From the NCBI GenBank assembly GCA_023614405.1, contig CM042694.1:132375711-132439710 (forward strand): DNA of 64,000 nt, in the 5' to 3' direction. A model generated the notes under the pieces. That model saw only the letters and a program-made list of their open reading frames with translations. It ran no database searches and had not been told where the DNA came from. The position numbers and the translations under genes were made by a program. Each line of letters opens with the position of its first letter. Positions within the stretch are counted from its first letter, which is position 1. This DNA comes from Avena insularis (lineage: Eukaryota; Streptophyta; Magnoliopsida; Poales; Poaceae). Of the stretch, positions 59,830 to 64,000 are shown piece by piece.

Positions 59830-62439
59830 ATATCTGATTTACAACGAGTTGCTAATAACTTGGTTATCCTCGTTGTGGTTCATGTTCGTAGGTAAGAACG
59901 GTTCTATCTCCGAAAGTCCTAAGCCACGTAAAACTTGCAATTGATAAATTAGAGGCGTCTAGTTTAGATCGTTGCTGGGCTAGTGTCTTGATATGGTATT
60001 GTTGTAAGTAGATGTATGATAGATACTCTTACAAGATACTCAACGTGTAAGTTCCATAGACCTTGGTCTTACACACAAAGGAATGATAGAGATCATACCA
60101 TGATGCATATAATAGAGATTAAATGCATGGACCATATCATCTCACTTTACACATGAGATGTTTGCATCTTATATTGCTAGTTTGGCATTTTAGTAGCATT
60201 TTAAGATGATCCCTCGTTTAGATATCAAGATAAAAAATGTGTTCTTCCTTAAGTATGCATCGTTCTATGGATTGTGTTTCGAGACATCACGTGATGATCG
60301 GGTGTACTCGACTCTACGCTTTCATACAACGGGTGTAAGACAGTTTTACACACACGAGTACTAAGGTTCTTACTTGGCGAGCCTAGCATGTATAGACATG
60401 GCCTTGGAACACGGACCGAAAGGTTAAGCATGAGTCATATAGTTGATATGATGGCCATATTGATGCTCGCCTTTGAAGCTACACCGACTCACATGATGAT
60501 CGGACTTGGTGTAGTGGATTTGGTTCATGTAATCACCAAAAAGGCACGAGGGATGTCGTTTTTGAGTGGGAGTTTATTTCTAATTTGGATTAGTCGAACT
60601 CAATTTGTCATAAACTAAATCAAAGTGAATTTGCATAATTTTTTGTAGTCATTGGCGTCTGTTCACTACCTTATGCTTAGTTTTAATTGAGATAATAGAA
60701 CTATAGAATTCTGGATATTTACTTTCTGACTGGTATCGTATTGTTTTGAATGTCAATTTAAAGTTTATAAGTCCTATTGCAAACTTTCAGCAAACTCTAT
60801 TTACTCCATGAAGTTTAATAAGTAGTATTAAATCAAGAGTAAGAATTCCAATGTTAGTATCTAAAGTATCATGTTTGCCTCCATGATTATTGATATTCAA
60901 AAGTTGTTTGAATATCAAGATTATATAGGAGCTGAAAATTGTTTCAGAAACCATCATGTGTGAAAGATATTGTGATATATGAAACAATGTTTTTGGTTGC
61001 ATTATGATAGAGTATAATTTAGCAAAATACATGTTCTCATATTGTATGAGAATTTGTGAAGGATGGAGATGCTAAGCTTCCGGATCTCCCAAAAAGGTTT
61101 TGGGAACTAACATTATACTCACGATTCTTCCTTACAGGCTATAGTAGCTTGATCATGAAAGTTGTCATGATAAGAATGAATAGAAGATGTAAGTAAAATG
61201 TTTACTACACTTATAGATTACTAAAGAATGGATTTTTGAAAGAACACCAAACATTTGATGATGGTGATCCACTTGAAAGTGCAAGTCCAAAGGTATTAGT
61301 ATTTGACTATATACACTTTGTACTATGTGTCATGTGAACGACACCACTATTGGTGTTGATAGATTATTTTAAAATAAAATGAAATGTTGAAAGAGAATCT
61401 ATAAAATATTTGGCAGAAAAGAAGAGGTTGGAGATGTCCAACTTAGGTATATAGAAGATATACATGTTATGGCTGTATTCCTTGCTTGTTAAACAATGTG
61501 GTTCTAAGGTATTGGATACCGGTATTGGATACCGAATTGGTTGGTATAAATTGTCATACAGGCCAATGCAATTCATGAACTACAATGGCCTAAGTAACTA
61601 GCAAGAGAATAAGTGATGATGTTCATTGAAAACAAATAAAGTGTTATTGTGTTTTTCATTGTCGTCAAACCTAGTCTTCAAGATTTGTTTTAATAATTGT
61701 TATTTTGTTCTGGTATTACGAGAACAATGGTTGTTCAAATAATTACCGTATTCCATAAAGGATGGAGGAACTTTTACAAGTCTAGTGGGAGTAATCACAT
61801 CCATAAACACTATTGCTAAAATGTCACAAGACAAATGATTGAAAGATCACTTATGAAGTGACATTGTTGTTTAAATTATATTGGAAAGAAAACATGAAGA
61901 AACTCCATGTTGATGGATTTTTGGAGTCTTTTGATTTTGATCAATTGACGATGGTGAAACTTTCCTCGAGATAATTGAAACTCGGTTCATAGGCCAAAGA
62001 GGAACGAATGACTAACTTATTGGATATTATTGATGTATATAGTCCATTATGTGTAGCCATATGCGATGGATCCTTTTGCTTCATATGCTTTCTCTAGAAA
62101 TTTAAGTGAAAATATCTATAAATTTACTTAATAAGGAAAAAGTATGAAACATTTGAAAAATGTTCAAAGACTTTCAAGATGAAGTGGAAAATCATTGTAA
62201 CAAGAAAATAAAGTGTTTATGATTCGATCATAAAGGAAGATATTTGAGTTACATGTTTAGCAAAAACACCTTAGACTTGAGGAATTGTTCCATGATTTGT
62301 GTTTTCCCGATAAACCATAGGAGTATGGCATATTCGAGAGATGAAATCAAACCATGTTTGACATGGCAAGATCAAAGGTGTCATTTATAAAACTGCCATT
62401 ATGTTTTAAGGATTGAAGTTTTAGAGACTACCGCTTTTA
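59830..62439 (+). pseudogene. Decayed leader and gag region of plus-strand copia element
   Basis: Sequence collinear with the copia leaders elsewhere in the window (for example 'gagcctagcatgtatagaca' near 60380 and 'atgtcgtttttgagtggga' near 60555). No open gag frame is left; ORFs are short. Confidence 0.7.
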
Positions 62440-64000
62440 CACTGAAAAGAGCACCATCGTGATCCGTTGAAATGACACCATATAAGTTATGGTTTGGGAT
62501 AAAACCCAAATTGTCTTTTCTTAAATTTTGGTATGCTATGCATAAGTAAAATGTTTACAACCAAAGTCGGATAAGCACGTCTTTGTAGGTTATCCCAAAG
62601 AATTTGTTGGGAATTTCTCCATAACACCGAGGATAAAAGAGTTTGTTACTTGGAACGTCAAGTTTCTTGAGAAGGAATTTTTCGCGAAAAGTTAAGTGGG
62701 AGGACAATGGAACTTTGATAAGGTTGTTGAACCTTACCTATATGTGCTAAGTAGCGCAGCGCCGGAAAGTGTCACGGTGGCGGACACAATGCTCATGGCT
62801 CCCGTGATTACAAAGGTTGTAATCTCGGACATTAGAGTTCATATTGAACCGTGTGGTTCGGTAAGAATCAAATCGTGATATTTGATAAACAAGTCGTTAT
62901 TGTTTTGACAATGATGAACCGACTGCATGCAAAGAAGCGATGATGGGCCCTGACTCCATAAAATGGCTAGAAGTCATAGAATCCGTGATAGTATCCATAC
63001 ACGAGAATCAAGTTTCTGAACTTGGAAGACCCTCTGAAAAGGCGTAAAGCCTATCGGTCGTGTTTGGATCTATAAAGAAATAGACATGGATGTTTAACAT
63101 CTATGAAATACTCGACATGTCAGAAAGAAGTTTACGGTAATGTTCAAGGAGTTGACTATGACAAGATTTGATCTTTCATAGCGATATATAGTCTTGACGG
63201 ATTAATGTGGCAACCACTACATATAATTTGGTATATGGTAGTTGAATAAACAAAACAAGGTTCTTCTAATAGAACGGTTACCTAGGACGTGTACATGACA
63301 TGGTCCGAAGGGTTTTGTTAATTCAAAGGGTGCTAAAAGGGCATGCAAACTTCAATAGTTGAAGTAAGCATAGCGGAGTTGGAATCTTCACCATGATGAA
63401 ACTGTTAAAAGAGTTTAAATTCATCGGAGATGATGAAGATGCTTGCATTTGCAAGAAATTAAGTGGGAGCACTGAGACATATTTCTAATACATTATGTAG
63501 AGAACATATTGTTGATTGGGAATGATGTATCTCGTATTGACACAAGTTAAGAATTTCATTAAAATAAGATTTCGATGAAAGACTTGGGCAAAACCGGAAT
63601 ATTTTGCATCAATATCTATATGGATAGATTGAGGCGCTAATATGGTAGTTCGAGACATACATATATGAGATATTGAAAGGGTTCAATATGGAAACAACAA
63701 GAAAGGTTCTTGCTGCATGGAAAGAATTGTATCAAGTTTCAAGTGTTTCAACCATGATATGTATATATCCAGAATGTCCTATGCTCTAAATGTTATTAGC
63801 ACATACCAGAATGATTCATAAGATGATCATTGGACGATAGTAAAGATATTCTTATGAGCTTTGGAAGAACTAAGAATATATCATGTATAAGTGACAAATA
63901 GTTAAAGGTAGTTCATTGTAAAGTGTTACATTGATACTAGTTTTGTCACAAGATACAAATTAAAATTTATCTCAATTTAGACTATGGGTGGCACAATGTA
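62440..64000 (+). pseudogene. Decayed copia pol (integrase, RT) of plus-strand element
   Basis: Near 62470 the reading EMTPYKLWFGIKPKLSFLKF matches TPYELWFGKKPKLSFLKV of the inner copia pol, followed by shifted pieces of the same tail. Near 63500 HILLIGNDV matches the segment just after the RT catalytic motif, and KDLGKTGIF resembles the next block. Many stops and frameshifts. The region runs off the window. Confidence 0.78.

Larger units (their letters stand above)
52411..64000 (+). mobile_element. Old Ty1-copia element (BARE/Angela-like), runs off the right edge
   Basis: LTR 52411-54120, primer site 54122-54134, leader, then strongly decayed gag/pol on the plus strand. The leader is split at 54359/59829 by a DNA element. 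The internal part 59830-61565 is collinear with the minus-strand relic at 2492-8430. From about 62440 integrase, RT and RNase H relics can be seen. The element is inserted in copy 2 of the SINA-like gene; the candidate duplication AAACT (52406-52410) cannot be confirmed without the other end. Confidence 0.87.

Overview
This is a plant nuclear window, almost certainly from a large-genome grass of the wheat/barley tribe. It is nearly all nested transposable elements. The grounds are: copia LTRs of the BARE/Angela/WIS type (ends like TGTTGGAGATATGCCC), a copia element of the SIRE lineage resembling Maximus, an Athila-type gypsy element with a tRNA-Asp primer site, CACTA transposons with CACTACAAGAAA termini, and solo LTRs with exact 5-bp target duplications. 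I see no intact cellular gene, no tRNA or rRNA gene and no CRISPR array. Family names are from memory of the families, not from a search.

Layout, left to right. 1-2491 is the terminal part of a CACTA transposon that runs off the left edge. 2492-8430 is an old, decayed minus-strand copia fragment, split by a 4.5-kb solo LTR (3319-7833, TSD GATAC). 8431-8774 and 25822-27833 are unassigned, possibly low-copy DNA with a 55-bp and a 122-bp tandem repeat. They are separated by a minus-strand copia element (8775-25816, TSD CAGCT) whose gag is split by a second minus-strand copia element (13887-22775, TSD ATGTA).

27834-37808 is a minus-strand Maximus-like element: LTR, a third ORF, RNase H, reverse transcriptase and integrase. 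It is broken by a 1.2-kb CACTA element (30318-31512, TSD TAA) and a gypsy solo LTR (35585-37262). An Athila-like element on the plus strand (37809-43599) cuts its integrase. That element has an LTR, primer site, gag and protease, but no pol, then a hairpin repeat array and a truncated ATHILA-type ORF. A second CACTA element starts at 43600 and itself carries a solo LTR (43772-45354, TSD CCAGC). This makes four layers of nesting.

47590-52410 holds two diverged copies, about 3 kb apart, of a gene relic on the minus strand. It encodes an F-box-like segment followed by a SIAH-type zinc finger and has a conserved intron of about 90 bp. A foldback MITE sits in one copy. From 52411 to the right edge runs an old plus-strand copia element. 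Its leader is split by an unclassified DNA element, which is split in turn by a 3.3-kb solo LTR (56533-59791, TSD TAAAC).

The retroelement genes would have made gag, protease, integrase and reverse transcriptase for their own transposition. All are broken by stops, frameshifts or insertions. The most unusual items are the F-box/SIAH-finger gene pair, the hairpin array in the Athila-like element, and a near-palindromic GGATAATCC motif scattered through the Maximus-like element.
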